From assembly GCA_020744425.1 (NCBI GenBank), contig JAGMUV010000008.1, positions 1,116,001 through 1,180,000 of the forward strand: DNA of 64,000 nucleotides. The letters run 5' to 3'. Below the pieces are notes generated by a model, which did not search any database, was not told the origin of the DNA, and saw only the letters and a program-made list of their open reading frames with translations. Positions within the stretch are counted from its first letter, which is position 1. Each line of letters opens with the position of its first letter. Source of the stretch: Dactylonectria macrodidyma (taxonomy: Eukaryota; Ascomycota; Sordariomycetes; Hypocreales; Nectriaceae). Position numbers and translations under genes: made by a program. Positions 11,424 to 26,748 of this stretch are shown piece by piece.

Positions 11424-11905
11424 TGTCTTTTGAAGTTACCCAAGCTTGATATGCGCGAGTCTTTGAGAAGACCATTCATTAGGTGAAACTTTGAGGCGAG
11501 CAATCTCGGTCGGCTGAGGCTGAGAGGGGAGCTTAAGCCCCCATGGTTGTGACTGCTTCGATTGGCGAACCTTACCAAATCCGCGAGGACAGAACTGTTG
11601 CCCAACCTACCAATCATTGCCATGCCATGGTGTAAGTACCTGTACCAGACGGCAGGGGTTATATCAATTACTTCTAGTCAGCCGCCCCCTAGAATCCGCC
11701 TTACCCTGGTCCTTGAGGCATTTTGGGCGGCGCCCACGTTTCCCCGCAGCAGGCGGGCTTCTGTCTACACTCTGTAGTTTCTGGAAGCAGAGGCTTACAG
11801 AGATCTCGGACTGGAACGAGGTAACTCCTCTGTATATAATGGCCTGAGGGCTCTTGGGTACGGTAGAACTAAGCTTCTTTAAACCTCAACAAGGCAGCTC
11901 ACGAA
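11424..11905. promoter_or_regulatory. Shared bidirectional promoter region
   Basis: This 482-base gap separates two divergent starts: the S8 protein (ATG at 11423, minus) and the 284-residue protein (ATG at 11906, plus). A TATA-like stretch, TGTATATAATGG, lies at about 11831, some 70 bases before the plus-strand ATG. Co-regulation is an inference from the arrangement. Confidence 0.45.
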
Positions 11906-12760
11906 ATGGAAGCCACATCAGAATCCGATTTCACAGACGTTGACTATGTGGATATCGGTCTGGCCGTCGTCGCTACAGGAGGAGGTCAGTTCAGAACCGA
12001 CGGACGGCCACCAAAGACGTCGACCGTTATCGAAACCGGTATCCTTGTTCGGTATGGCTTAGTCGATGCCATCCATGGCAAGCTGACGGAATCCGACGAC
12101 AAGTTCTGCTCCATCTTCGTCTTCGACTTTCAGTTTGACCGCTTGAAGCCCTCTCGCTCTATCCACCAAGTCAACATCGACGTTCTAGTGACGTCGGATC
12201 CCGACGCTGAGGTGCGTCTTGTGACGCCGGTAGAGAGAGTGTCGATCAATCCCCGGACACAGAATGTAGAATGGGCGGTTGGGGGCGGATTGCACGTTGG
12301 GAACGATGTGGCAGGGGCTGAGGCGAACGCCGAAAGAACCACCAGCAGAGAGGATCTCGGCTATGCTACCGCTTTCGGTTGGCCGTCTCACCTACCGCGT
12401 ACACGCAATGGTGAGGATAGACCTCATAATTGTGCCAAGTGGGTGGTCGAGCAGAACCCGGTCTCGGAAGACGGCGTTCCGGCACGCATGCGAGCGGCTT
12501 GCTTGGTCCTCAGAGATGACGAGGAGGAGTTTCAGCTCGAGGTTTTTTTCAATGTCGATGCTGACTGGAAGACGAGGCTGGAGAGAATGTGGGGTGGCAC
12601 GCCGGCCCGGAGACCCTTGGTCATCAACCCGAAGGATGAATCGACGAATAGGATCATCAAGGACTATACGAAAGATAACTTGGCACTTGTCAGGCTGACG
12701 GATGTATGGCAGATCTCGTACGGAACTCTTGTTAAGCAGGTATTTGCGTCTATCAAGTAA
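11906..12760 (+). CDS. Unknown protein, 284 residues, between S8 and NLR-like genes
   Basis: The single intact exon runs from ATG 11906 to TAA 12758-12760. The protein is acidic at the N-terminus (MEATSESDFTDVDYVD) and has alternating hydrophobic and charged stretches suggestive of a beta-rich soluble fold. There is no signal peptide, membrane segment, Cys pattern or catalytic motif that I recognise. It is divergent from the S8-domain gene and lies upstream of, and co-oriented with, the NLR-like gene. That position suggests, but does not prove, a shared role such as partner, substrate or regulator. Function unknown. Confidence 0.7.
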   Translation: MEATSESDFTDVDYVDIGLAVVATGGGQFRTDGRPPKTSTVIETGILVRYGLVDAIHGKLTESDDKFCSIFVFDFQFDRLKPSRSIHQVNIDVLVTSDPDAEVRLVTPVERVSINPRTQNVEWAVGGGLHVGNDVAGAEANAERTTSREDLGYATAFGWPSHLPRTRNGEDRPHNCAKWVVEQNPVSEDGVPARMRAACLVLRDDEEEFQLEVFFNVDADWKTRLERMWGGTPARRPLVINPKDESTNRIIKDYTKDNLALVRLTDVWQISYGTLVKQVFASIK

Positions 12761-13262
12761 ATAGCCAATATTCTCAGGAGATAACAACGTGTCGTACAAA
12801 TTACTTCTAGCATCCATCATCTTCGGGTGATCCGGAATCGATCGGCAAGTCCTATTACCACAATCGCTAGTTCACTTGATCTTTGTTGCTCAATTGGCGA
12901 AGCTACGCGCGGTACCGGTACATTCGGCTTCTTGGCATACATGATGCATGGCTTATGGTGGTTCAGCTCTTCCAGCTTTGCAAGGATCGAGACCGCCCCA
13001 ACCACCTTATGGAGCCAATGAGCTTACGTAGACTGGCAAACGCACGAAAACCTCTCATTGAGGCCAGTCGATGATGCGTAACTGCATACGTCGCACAGGC
13101 GAGCGTCCCGGAACGAGTCATGGCTATTCTCTCCTTACAGACAACGCAAGACTCTCTGGGGGAAGGGTGCTGCTTGGAGCTGAAGCCGAAAGCCCAGAAA
13201 CATAACCAGAGCTTCAATCTGAGACGTCTTTTCGGAAGCGCTGCCAATGATCAAATCCAGCC
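12761..13262. other. Intergenic upstream of the NLR-like gene
   Basis: No gene is supported. It is presumably the 3' end of the 284-residue gene plus the promoter of the NLR-like gene. No clear TATA element was seen. Confidence 0.4.
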
Positions 13263-16200
13263 ATGGGGGATGCTATCGACCCCAAACCGGATGTGGAGTG
13301 GGTTCAAATATGAGGCAAGTCATACTGAGGCTAATTCTTTCTTAGCATCGTGCTCGTGTCTGTCTTTCGCTCAGGAAAGGTTGACTCGAAGGATGATTTT
13401 GCCTGGCCAGAAGGACAGCCGGGATCTCTATTCAAGGAAACAGTTGCCAGGACACTAACGTATAGTTACCATGATCTGGTTGAAAAGAAAACGGTTCACA
13501 CCCGGATCGGCCTGGAGGGGGCGGCACAGGAGCTATTAGATACACTCGTGGTCCATAGGGAGGGCGAACCAGTGGTCTGTACATCCCAAGGTCTTGACTA
13601 TCTGAGGAAGCAGTAGCTAACAAGAGCCACGTGAGATGAAGAGGCCGCTTGCATTCATCTGTCAAGATCTTGGAGGTATTATCCTGAAGAATGTAAGATG
13701 TCTTATCCTAGTAATGCCTCTGAGCCTTTATGGATGATTGGCCACTGACAATCTTCGAGGTGTTGGTTCTCGCAGCTCTGAATAGAGAAAAGTACCGCAA
13801 CGTCCTAGAACAGACCTATTCGATTGTAAGTAACGGCGCTGGGTGAGTCCTTCATTGAGAGTAACAGTCACTTTTGATCCTGGGTAGTACCATGATTCAT
13901 CTTGGCTCACCATGAGATCCTTTCTGAAACGCCGTGTGTTGGTGTCAATAATCTGACCGACATGGGGTAGGTTTTCTTTGGCTGTCCGCACCGAATTCCC
14001 GACACACCGAATTTCATAGATCGGATTGCAGTTTGGCTTAGCAGCCACTCGTATACGACATTTGAAGGCCTCTTCAACGCCTCAAGATCACTCGCATCCA
14101 GCATCTCGGACATCAATGGTCTCTTTCTCGATACAGGCATGATGACTCGTTGTCAGATTGTCAACGTCGTAATAGAATATTCAGACACACCGAAACAAGT
14201 CAGTCTGCCTCCCTTCAGTGAAGCCCTAGAACCCTCTACTAATTCTACGGTCAGGTTTTCTCTCCATATACTGTCACACTAGACGTGCCAATGGAGCTGA
14301 AAGTGCTCGAGCCACATTCATTCCTTAAACTAATGTTTGGTGGAAAGACCAAGATATCAGAACGTTTGCAAATAATCCTATCCCCGAACTCATGGAGAAA
14401 GACTCATCACCGAATTTCGGAACCGCCACTCCTGTATCCATGTCAGGATGAGCTCAGCGATGACACGGGCGACTGGGAAAAGCGAAGCATTGTAGTAAAT
14501 GAATGGCTGGAGACGCCTGACTGCCGATTTCTGCATCTAGTCAATAACTCTTCTCATCCAGCCAGCTTCCTGAGCAAACTGAAGAGTCAGGATAAGTCGA
14601 ATAACCCGGCGCGTATATTCTATTTCTGCTTCCGGAAATATGATGTCAGGTTGAACAACTGTACTGCCCTGCTTACAACTTTGATTACTCAAGCATCAAT
14701 GGGAGTGAGTTTCTTTCCGACAGGGCGAAGAGTCGAAGCGCTCGAAAGGGCCAGTTCCGGAAAGCATCTATCCAAAAAGGATCTGCTACGCGTTCTGGGG
14801 GATCTGTGGGCTCATTATCAGCAGCGGGGTTTGCCCATCATCGTGGTAATCTGGAACCTCGATGGTTGTGCAGAGCCTCTTTCTTGGCTGGTGGATACCA
14901 TCGCCAACTTGGAGACCTTCTCAGAGGTCCTGCCTCGAATCCTGTTCCAGAGTTCCGGAATTGAAACTCTAACCGAGCTCATGAGGAGGCTTCGAGCCAC
15001 TACGGTCAAAGAGAGTGTACACCCTCCGCAGTCCGGATATCAACTTCGTTGCGAACATGAAGTCGCAAACCTAATGCGAATTCAGCCTTCGCTTGGCTCT
15101 TTCGATGATGCTCTGAGCAATATTCTAGCACGGCATCGAAATCACAACGCTCTGGATATTGCTATTACTCATTGGGTCTGCAGACATGTTCAATCACTTG
15201 TTGCCGTTTCTGAAGCGGCAGACGTGGCTTCAAACCTGGCGAATCTTTCAAACATCACCACACAAGATTTGATAATGAAAATGATGGCAACGATTCCACT
15301 GCACAGGCTACGATGGGCAAAGAAAATCCTGGCTTGGACCAGGGTTTCCTTTCGTCCTTTGACGATCTGGGAGTTGAAAGATGCCGTGTACCTGGAAGCG
15401 ACCTCAGATCACTTGTGCACAAGTCTTGCATTTGAAGACGAACTCAAGACGTGTCTCTCCGGTCTCATCACAGTCGAAAACAACGAAGTCTACTATATTC
15501 ATCCATCAGTACGTCAGTATCTTACGCACCAAGAATGTGTATCCCAAGCTTGGCACACATCTACAGCCGAAGCACATCTCGAAGTCCTCCAGGGTCTGCT
15601 AGCATATCTCGCGCGAACAAAAAAGACACCCTTAAGTTTCATGCCTTTTCGGCAAGACTTGGGATCATATGCTATCGCCTTCTTGCTCTCCCACTGTCTG
15701 GAAGTTAGAAAGAGCAATCCTACCTCCGCCTTACCGCTGTATGATGAAGTAAGGGGTCATCTCGCAAGCTTCTCGAATGTCCAACCTTGGGAATCATCCC
15801 CGACTTTGGAACCCCAATCAATGGAGCCTGAGAGTGGAAGACAAGACAAAAATGAGACATATTTTCACAAGGCGACCGTGACTTTCATTATCAGGCGCAG
15901 CAGACACGGTCTGACTACGAGAGATATTGATGAGCTTTGCCCTGGCTGGTCAGAACACAATGATGTCATTCAAGCTGCCCTAGTTGAGGCAGTCTTGTGC
16001 AATGACACTGCACTACTCAAGGCCCTACCAATACCGCCTCTCGAAGAAATGGATACCAGCGCCCTTCTCAACTCCGTAATTCTCTGTGATGACCCAGGGC
16101 TTATCAGTTACTTGTTCGACAAAACAAGGAAGCTAGAAGAGTTTCCCGCGACCTTTTTAAGGAGGGCAGTCTTTCTAGGTGTCAAAGAAATTATCAATTC

Positions 16201-18718
16201 GCTACTAGAGGGGAGGGCCTCTTGTGGTGATCTGGCTTTCAATTTCCTGGATGACCTCCTTTTGGAGGCAATTGAGTCTCATAACGCAGAGGTTGTTGGC
16301 AATCTAACCACAGCCATGAAGAAGGCTGGCCAAAAACTGTCCCTGGTGACTTTGAATATGGCATGCCACGAGGGTGAGCCACGGTCCATCGACCATATCC
16401 TTGAGGATGGATTTGTTATGGCGTCGCTTGAAGACATCGATGTGGCCCAAGAACCATGGAGAATCGCCTGCACATATGGGAACTGGAAAGCGGCCCAAAA
16501 TCTGGTAGCAAAACGAGTGTTCTCCAAAGACGAAGACAAAAAGTACTTGTGGGCCAGCCTCCAGATCGCCGTTGGACAGGGTTTCGTCAAATGCACCACA
16601 CAGATGCTCGCTCTGATAAATCCCAAAGCCTGTTCGGAGTCTGATCGAGAGTCCCTGTGGAAAGTCTTGATGCACGGAATCGTGCAAGGACAAGTCGAAA
16701 CCTGTAGAGCATTGCTAACAAGCGGTGTCGATCCAAACGAGAAGGAAACCTGGGAGCAAGCACCAGTGCTTTCATGGGCCGTTAGATCTCAAAACAGGAA
16801 ACTTATAAAACTGCTTCGAGAATATAAAGTGCCCTTTGAGGGTAAGGACAACTTGGGAAACACACCCATCTTTTTGGCAGCAACCCTGGGCCTGCTGGAC
16901 ACCGTGAGCTTCCTGATTGACGAAGGAGCCAACATCAACGCGAGAGCCGAGTTTGGTGGCACGGCCTTGTATCAAGCTTGCATCAATAACGAACTTGATA
17001 TCGTCAAGATACTACTTGACCATGGAGCAGATGTGCAGATTAACACACACGAGGGTAATTGGTCACCGCTTGAGGCCGCCTATGACTATCCCAAGGTCCT
17101 CAGACTGTTAGTGGAAAAGGATGTCGACTACAAGAGGGTGGCTAGCGGTGCCACGGCGCTGTGGTATGCGGCTCGAGATGGTTACGTCGAATCCGTGGAG
17201 ATTCTCCTTTCAAAACAAGGTTGCGAGGTTGATTTCTGTCCAAAGGAGCTCACGGCCGACGAAAACGGCTGGACGGCTTTGGCAATGGCGGCCAAGGGAG
17301 GCCATTCTAAAGTGGCGAGACGATTGCTAGAAGCGGGGGCTAACGTCGATCATGTCAACCCAGTCTCAGGAGACTTTGTCTTGAAAATGGCCATGAACGA
17401 GGAGGTGATGGCAGTGTTGCTGGAGTATGGTCCCGACGTGAGGATGACGGACAAGATTGGAGTAACTGCACTTCACTACTATGTCGTCACCGAAGGAATA
17501 ATGAGGCGCCTCATCAATAACAAGGCCGAAATCAACTCTCGAAACAAGAAAGGTTCCATACCGCTTCATTATGCTTGTCAATTTTCCAATCTTGACGCTG
17601 TGAAGCTACTCGTCAAGAACGGCGCCAACGTCAACGCCTCGGACTCGGAACATGGGACGCCGCTAGCCTACACCTTCATGTCAGACGAGGAGCAGTTGGA
17701 AAAGATCAAATATCTCTTTGAAGATGCGGGCGTCAAGTTGGACACGCTTGGGGAGGTACATGGAGTGGTAGTACTCGGCACAGCCGCTCTGCGGAGCGAC
17801 ATGAGGACAGTAGAGTATCTCATCGAGCATGGTGGGAAGAAGCTTCTGAACGACGGTGACATGTTTGGTCGTCCACTCTTGTTCCACGCTTACTACAGGA
17901 AAGAGGGCGCTTTGGAGATGGTCGAGTATCTCGTTGAACAGGGGGCAGCAATATCAGACCACAAGGATGTCATGGGACGAACGGCCCTACACTGCGCAGC
18001 AGTGACACACAACGTCGAGCTCGTGAGGAAACTCATCAAGACCAACAAGAAACTCTTGGATGAGACGGATGAGGATGGCTGGACTCCCCTTCACTGGGCG
18101 ATGCGTCATGCGTATGTGGCATGGTTGAACTCACAAGACTGGCATGACCGGCTCATCGTGGAAGACGACATGGTCCAGACGGTCGAAGCGCTCCTTGATG
18201 GCGACCTGGGAAGACGAAGCAGGGTAGCCACTGCCGGCGACCGCGATTGGACGCCTCTGAAACTTGCGAGATACCACGGAGTGTACGAAATAGTCAAGCA
18301 TCTGCTATCGCCGCCAGCCGAGGAGGACGGTAGTATAAGCACGGAGAGCCCGCAACTGTACGAGTCACCAGTTGCAAAGGCTCAGGATTGGGTTTGCGAT
18401 GCGTGTTTTTGCGTAAGTGATGGCCACATTATGATGTCCTCTTTTTCTAACTGGCCGTTAACCTTGCTACTCTAGCAACCGCGAGGCTTCTACTACAAAT
18501 GTTTGCACGAGGGGTGTGTCGGGAATTTCGGCTTATGCTTCAAGTGTATTGCTCACAAGGATCGCTTCCACAACACGAGTCATGAGTTTGAAAGAATAGG
18601 CCCCGAGTTTGAAAGCAAACCAGACGATGAGCAACCGGATGGAGGTGAGGTGAACGTTGTTGAGCCTGCTGAGGCCGAGGCCCCGACGTGGGATTACATT
18701 ACCATGGAAGATCCTTGA
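13263..18718 (+). CDS. NLR-like protein: alpha/beta-hydrolase fold, P-loop-less NACHT-like region, ankyrins, ZZ zinc finger
   Basis: Proposed exons: 13263..13297, 13346..13574, 13642..13699, 13776..13825, 13971..14198, 14255..18412 and 18476..18718, about 1666 residues. Residues 1-200 follow the lipase-like N-terminal domain of fungal NLRs (DIVLV near 12, RPLAFIC near 89, VFFGCPHR near 125), but the nucleophile Ser of the GHSLGG motif is Asp (CQDLGG, about 97) and the usual HG oxyanion motif reads SVF. Residues 210-650 align in style with NACHT proteins (NEWLE, IFYFCFRK, FRPLTIWEL, IHPSVRQYL), yet the P-loop position reads NNSSHPASFLSKL, with no GxxxxGK[ST], and the Walker B region is only partly kept (IWNLDGC). 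Residues about 1010-1556 carry roughly a dozen ankyrin repeats. A ZZ-type zinc finger (CDAC, YYKC, GLCFKC, then His pairs) spans the last intron near 1580-1625. Exon 3's donor is uncertain. The large exon is fully open, which argues against general decay. Confidence 0.8.
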
Positions 18719-23255
<4,537 letters not shown>

Positions 23256-23431
23256 AGATTTGAGTTTCCTGGTTTTTTTTTATGACGCAGAGCATGTGTA
23301 CAGCACAGAATGATGGAAACAGATTGCTCTTTATGCCAAGACGGTCATGTACGTAGTTATGGATCGTGGTTATCAATATTATAGTCCCATGGCGATTTTG
23401 CTAAGCAAGCAACCTTGACTGCCTGTCCACC

Positions 23432-24190
23432 ATGACGATGAATGGTGAAGAACCTAGTAACTTCTTTCGCAAGAAACGCCGTCGCATCTTGTCGTGCAGC
23501 ACCTGTCGCTGGATCAAATTCCGCCGCGAATTTTCAATTGGGCAGGATGCTTGTTCGAGATGAAGAGCTTTGAGGTTTGTGTGGTTATGAGGCTGTGATG
23601 TTGCTCTGTTGCTCACGCTCGATGGTAGTACTAAATGTTTGAGGCTAGATGAGCCGGCGCACGACACAGACGAGTGAAGACAAGTGCCACACCAATCCGT
23701 TCGCGAAAAGGCGTATATGAGCCCTGAGTGATCTAGGCTTTCCAAGCTTGACATACCGTGTCGGAGCTTAAGTCTCTTATGAACACACTGATCCACAGCG
23801 CCGTTCCTTCCGCGCTGCCCAACAATTCAAACCCAAACACAGAGCCGACGACCGACTCTGAGTCCACCATTCACCTGGTAAACTACGGCATCTCGTTTCC
23901 TCCCGGCCAAATCTTGCAAAAAGTGGCGTCTCGCTCTGCAACTGCCGTCAGCAGCCGCTAGGTTGAAACCACAGGGAGACATCGGGGATTCCTTCTACGT
24001 AACTTTGACAATGAGATACCAGGCCGATATTTCTTCGTACTCATAGCCGAGAGCATCTCTTTGCCGATATTATGCTCTACTACGATTTCAACGAGAATAT
24101 CTTCCACGTTCTGTCCATTGAAGATGGTGGAGCCGATGATACACTCTTGGCTCCGTGGATGAGATGGGCCTATGTGTTTTGCACATCACC
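23432..24190 (+). pseudogene. Remnant of a Zn2Cys6 transcription factor gene
   Basis: From ATG 23432 a frame reads a basic stretch, then SCSTC, then a position where the third Cys of a binuclear zinc cluster should be but Arg is coded (CGC), then QDACSR followed by TGA where the last Cys of a CSRC motif would be. Single-base changes explain both losses (TGC to CGC, TGC/T to TGA). About 200 bases later, after a possible intron, a frame from 23758 reads VSELKSLMNTL, like the linker that follows such zinc clusters. A further fragment near 24060-24170 (DIMLYYDFNENIFHV) may come from the central domain. No continuous frame joins the parts. The zinc-cluster reading is fairly secure and the later parts are tentative. 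Confidence 0.5.
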
Positions 24191-24852
24191 TGTCTTTTTT
24201 TGTGGCTTTTGGTATAACGAGGAAGTATGATGATTTCTTAAAAACAATATCCTCCTTTGGGGTCGAATACAAAAACAAGGCATCAAATTGCTAGCTTAAT
24301 GATGGCTAGAAAGCACTGAAGGACCATCCCTGACAACGAAAGTGAACCGCCAGCATGACGCCTTTGGGTCCGTTGCGAGTTGCTTCAAATCTGGACCGGA
24401 TTTTGAACTTCCACCATGTCTACGGAGTCTCTGACATGCCATGCAACCTACATGTAGTTTGTTACAAGAATAGAAGACCCAATAAGGCTATGTATAGGTC
24501 GACATGTCGGTATTGGTGTGTGTTGACTAGAACAAACGCACCAATATGTAAGATTCTCCATGTTCAAGGCTCGTATTGTTGCTTAATTTGTCTTGCGACA
24601 TATGTTTTTTTATCGTGAGCCAATTATCTGGTGTTGTGGGCACGCACGCCTTGAGGGTAGGGGAGCCGCACCGCCATGTGCGCACGTGACACCCGTGAGG
24701 TCACATCGACAACGGCCATTGAATCAAAGGGAACCAATTTCAAGATTCCATAAATCGTTTTGCACTAAAGACTGACCAAATCCTTCATTTCTCCATACAT
24801 TTCATATCAAGGCTAGGGAATCACAAAATCACAATGTACATATTTCATCCGC
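24191..24852. other. Intergenic, no gene seen
   Basis: This lies between the transcription-factor relic and the 3' end of the dioxygenase gene. No ORF with a recognisable domain was found. Confidence 0.5.
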
Positions 24853-25999
24853 TCACGCGGTGTCCTTCTTCTTCGCGAGCGACATGTTGAACTCCAGCTC
24901 CCACTCCGCTTGGGGATCACCCTTCCTGGGGACAAACGTGACTGTGAGGCCATCCTTGACGGCAAAGACGGTGTCGTTGCCGAGGTAGTCAGAGTCTGAG
25001 TCAAAGATTTGCGTTGTGACACTCTTGAAACCGTCCGCGATGACCTGGCGCAAATGTTAGTTATCTGTCCAAATTAATCCTGTCCAGGATGATCTATCCT
25101 ACCATAAAATGCAGATGTGCGGGCCTGTAGAAGTGTCTGTCAAGCATGCGTAGAAGCTTTCCGGCAGGGCCGTCTTCGGGGATCTGAGGCCATCACGGTT
25201 AGCGAGGGACAGAATCGACGTTCCACATGTACTCACGGGATAAGGTGTGGGCTTCAGGCAGTAGAATGAGAATCGACCCTTATCATCTGTGATGAATTTT
25301 CCGCGAAGATTGCAATCCTGCTGGTCCGCGTCTTGCTGCTCATAGAGACCTGGAAGATGTTAGAATGCTTCTGGTAGCGGTGGCGAAGACAAACTTGCCG
25401 TTTGTTGACGCCTGCCAAACCTCGACTGAAGCGTTGGGCAGAGGCTTTCCGGTCTCCGCGCAAGTAATGGTTCCGTAAAGGTACGAAACAATTCCGTCCC
25501 TGGGTGTGTCAAAGGAAATGGTGGTGCCGTTGGGACGAGTCGGCGTATCAGCGCGCCAGAAAGGCCCCAGAATAGCTGTGAGAGTGCCAGAGTTTCCAGC
25601 TGCCGCATGTTTCCGGTGCGTAATGTCATCCACAAGCCTAGCATTGTCAGTCTCACGCACCACATCCATTGCCGGGTATTCTCAGTCAGCTTACGTCTCA
25701 AGACCAATAACGTCGCACATCAATTGTCCCTCGTTGCGGCGCTCGTTACTCATCTGGCCGGCCTGGTTGATCATGTCCACGCCGAGCAGCCACTCGTCGA
25801 CAGTCAGGTTGACCTCGCGGGCAAAGTCGTGGATGTGCTGGACAAAGGAGCCCAGGACCTCACGAAGCCGCGGGTCCGTCTTGGGGCCGAAGGAGTTGAT
25901 GACATGCTTGGTGAATTCCTGGCCGAGGCCGCCGTCTTCAGAGACGGGAGGGACATTTTGGAGCGTGGCCGCCGACTCGGTGGTGGTTTGGGTGGCCAT
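24853..25999 (-). CDS. Intradiol ring-cleavage dioxygenase (catechol or hydroxyquinol 1,2-dioxygenase type)
   Basis: Five exons (minus) 25999..25695, 25637..25399, 25349..25237, 25183..25103 and 25044..24853 give 309 residues. The enzyme opens aromatic diols between the hydroxyls using non-haem Fe(III). The four iron ligands are visible: Tyr184 (GLYEQQ), Tyr218 (PTPYPIP), His242 and His244 (RPAHLHF). Their spacing (24 residues from Tyr218 to His242) fits the catechol 1,2-dioxygenase family. An N-terminal helical dimerisation domain precedes the catalytic domain. There is no signal peptide, so it is cytosolic. Intron 2 (25350-25398) has a GC donor, GCAAGT, and only that donor restores the conserved NGLYEQ join. 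Neighbours are a CoA-transferase and a hydrolase, which suggests a catabolic cluster. The sequence alone does not separate catechol from hydroxyquinol specificity. Confidence 0.92.
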
Positions 26000-26748
26000 T
26001 GTGATGAAGCCGGAGATGTTGGATCAAGATGTGGGATGAATGATGCTGTAGTCAAGCCGCTTTGGGAAGTAATGTGGCAATCAAGACAGCTGGGAAGCAA
26101 TAGATGTGTTGATGAAGCTTCAAAAAAATAAGGAGAGTCGCCACCTGCTTTATGTCTGGCTCTACACCATCGGATATGTAGCGCCGGACGGATGTACGGG
26201 AACGTTTACAAGGGCTTTCCTCTTTTCTCTGGCGATGATCCGGGCATCGTTCGATTTCGAAGCGTATTACAAAACCGCCTGTTGCCGCTGGCTGGGTAAA
26301 AACAAGCCACCCCGCACTATGATGCCCATGGGGTAGGTTTGAGGCGGGGAATGTTGTTTTGGATCTTTCGGATACGGGGGGGTTGTGGACTGCATTCCGA
26401 TCCGATGGTCCTTTTGCCGACAGTAGCGGCAATTCTCCGTTTGTCATTCGACGGCGTTTCGACGCCATGGAAAATGCCTCGTGACTGATGATTACGGGGC
26501 ATTTTGTCAGAACCTGTGTCTGAGAAATGTCCGTGTCAATATGCCGGGCTTAATTCCTGCGATGACCTGATGTTTGAGTTGTGGTGGTGGCTGAGCAAAT
26601 GTGACGAAGCTGTCTACGCAACATAGCTAATGTCTTAGAGAGAGGATGCAACAACGCATCATTTCAAGACAGAGTTCAAGATAATTCAATGCCGTCAAAG
26701 TTTAATACAATAACTACCACTATATCATCGCTCTAAATGTAATGCCAC
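26000..26748. promoter_or_regulatory. Dioxygenase promoter side and CoA-transferase 3' flank
   Basis: No gene is supported. Possible binuclear-zinc sites include a CGG-N7-CCG at 26427-26439. Assignment to the cluster regulator is speculative. Confidence 0.3.

Noticed and set aside
13728..14140. Minus-strand ORFs inside the NLR-like gene
   Set aside because: The plus strand here encodes the VFFGCPHR exon of the hydrolase-fold domain with good splice sites, so the minus frames are shadows.
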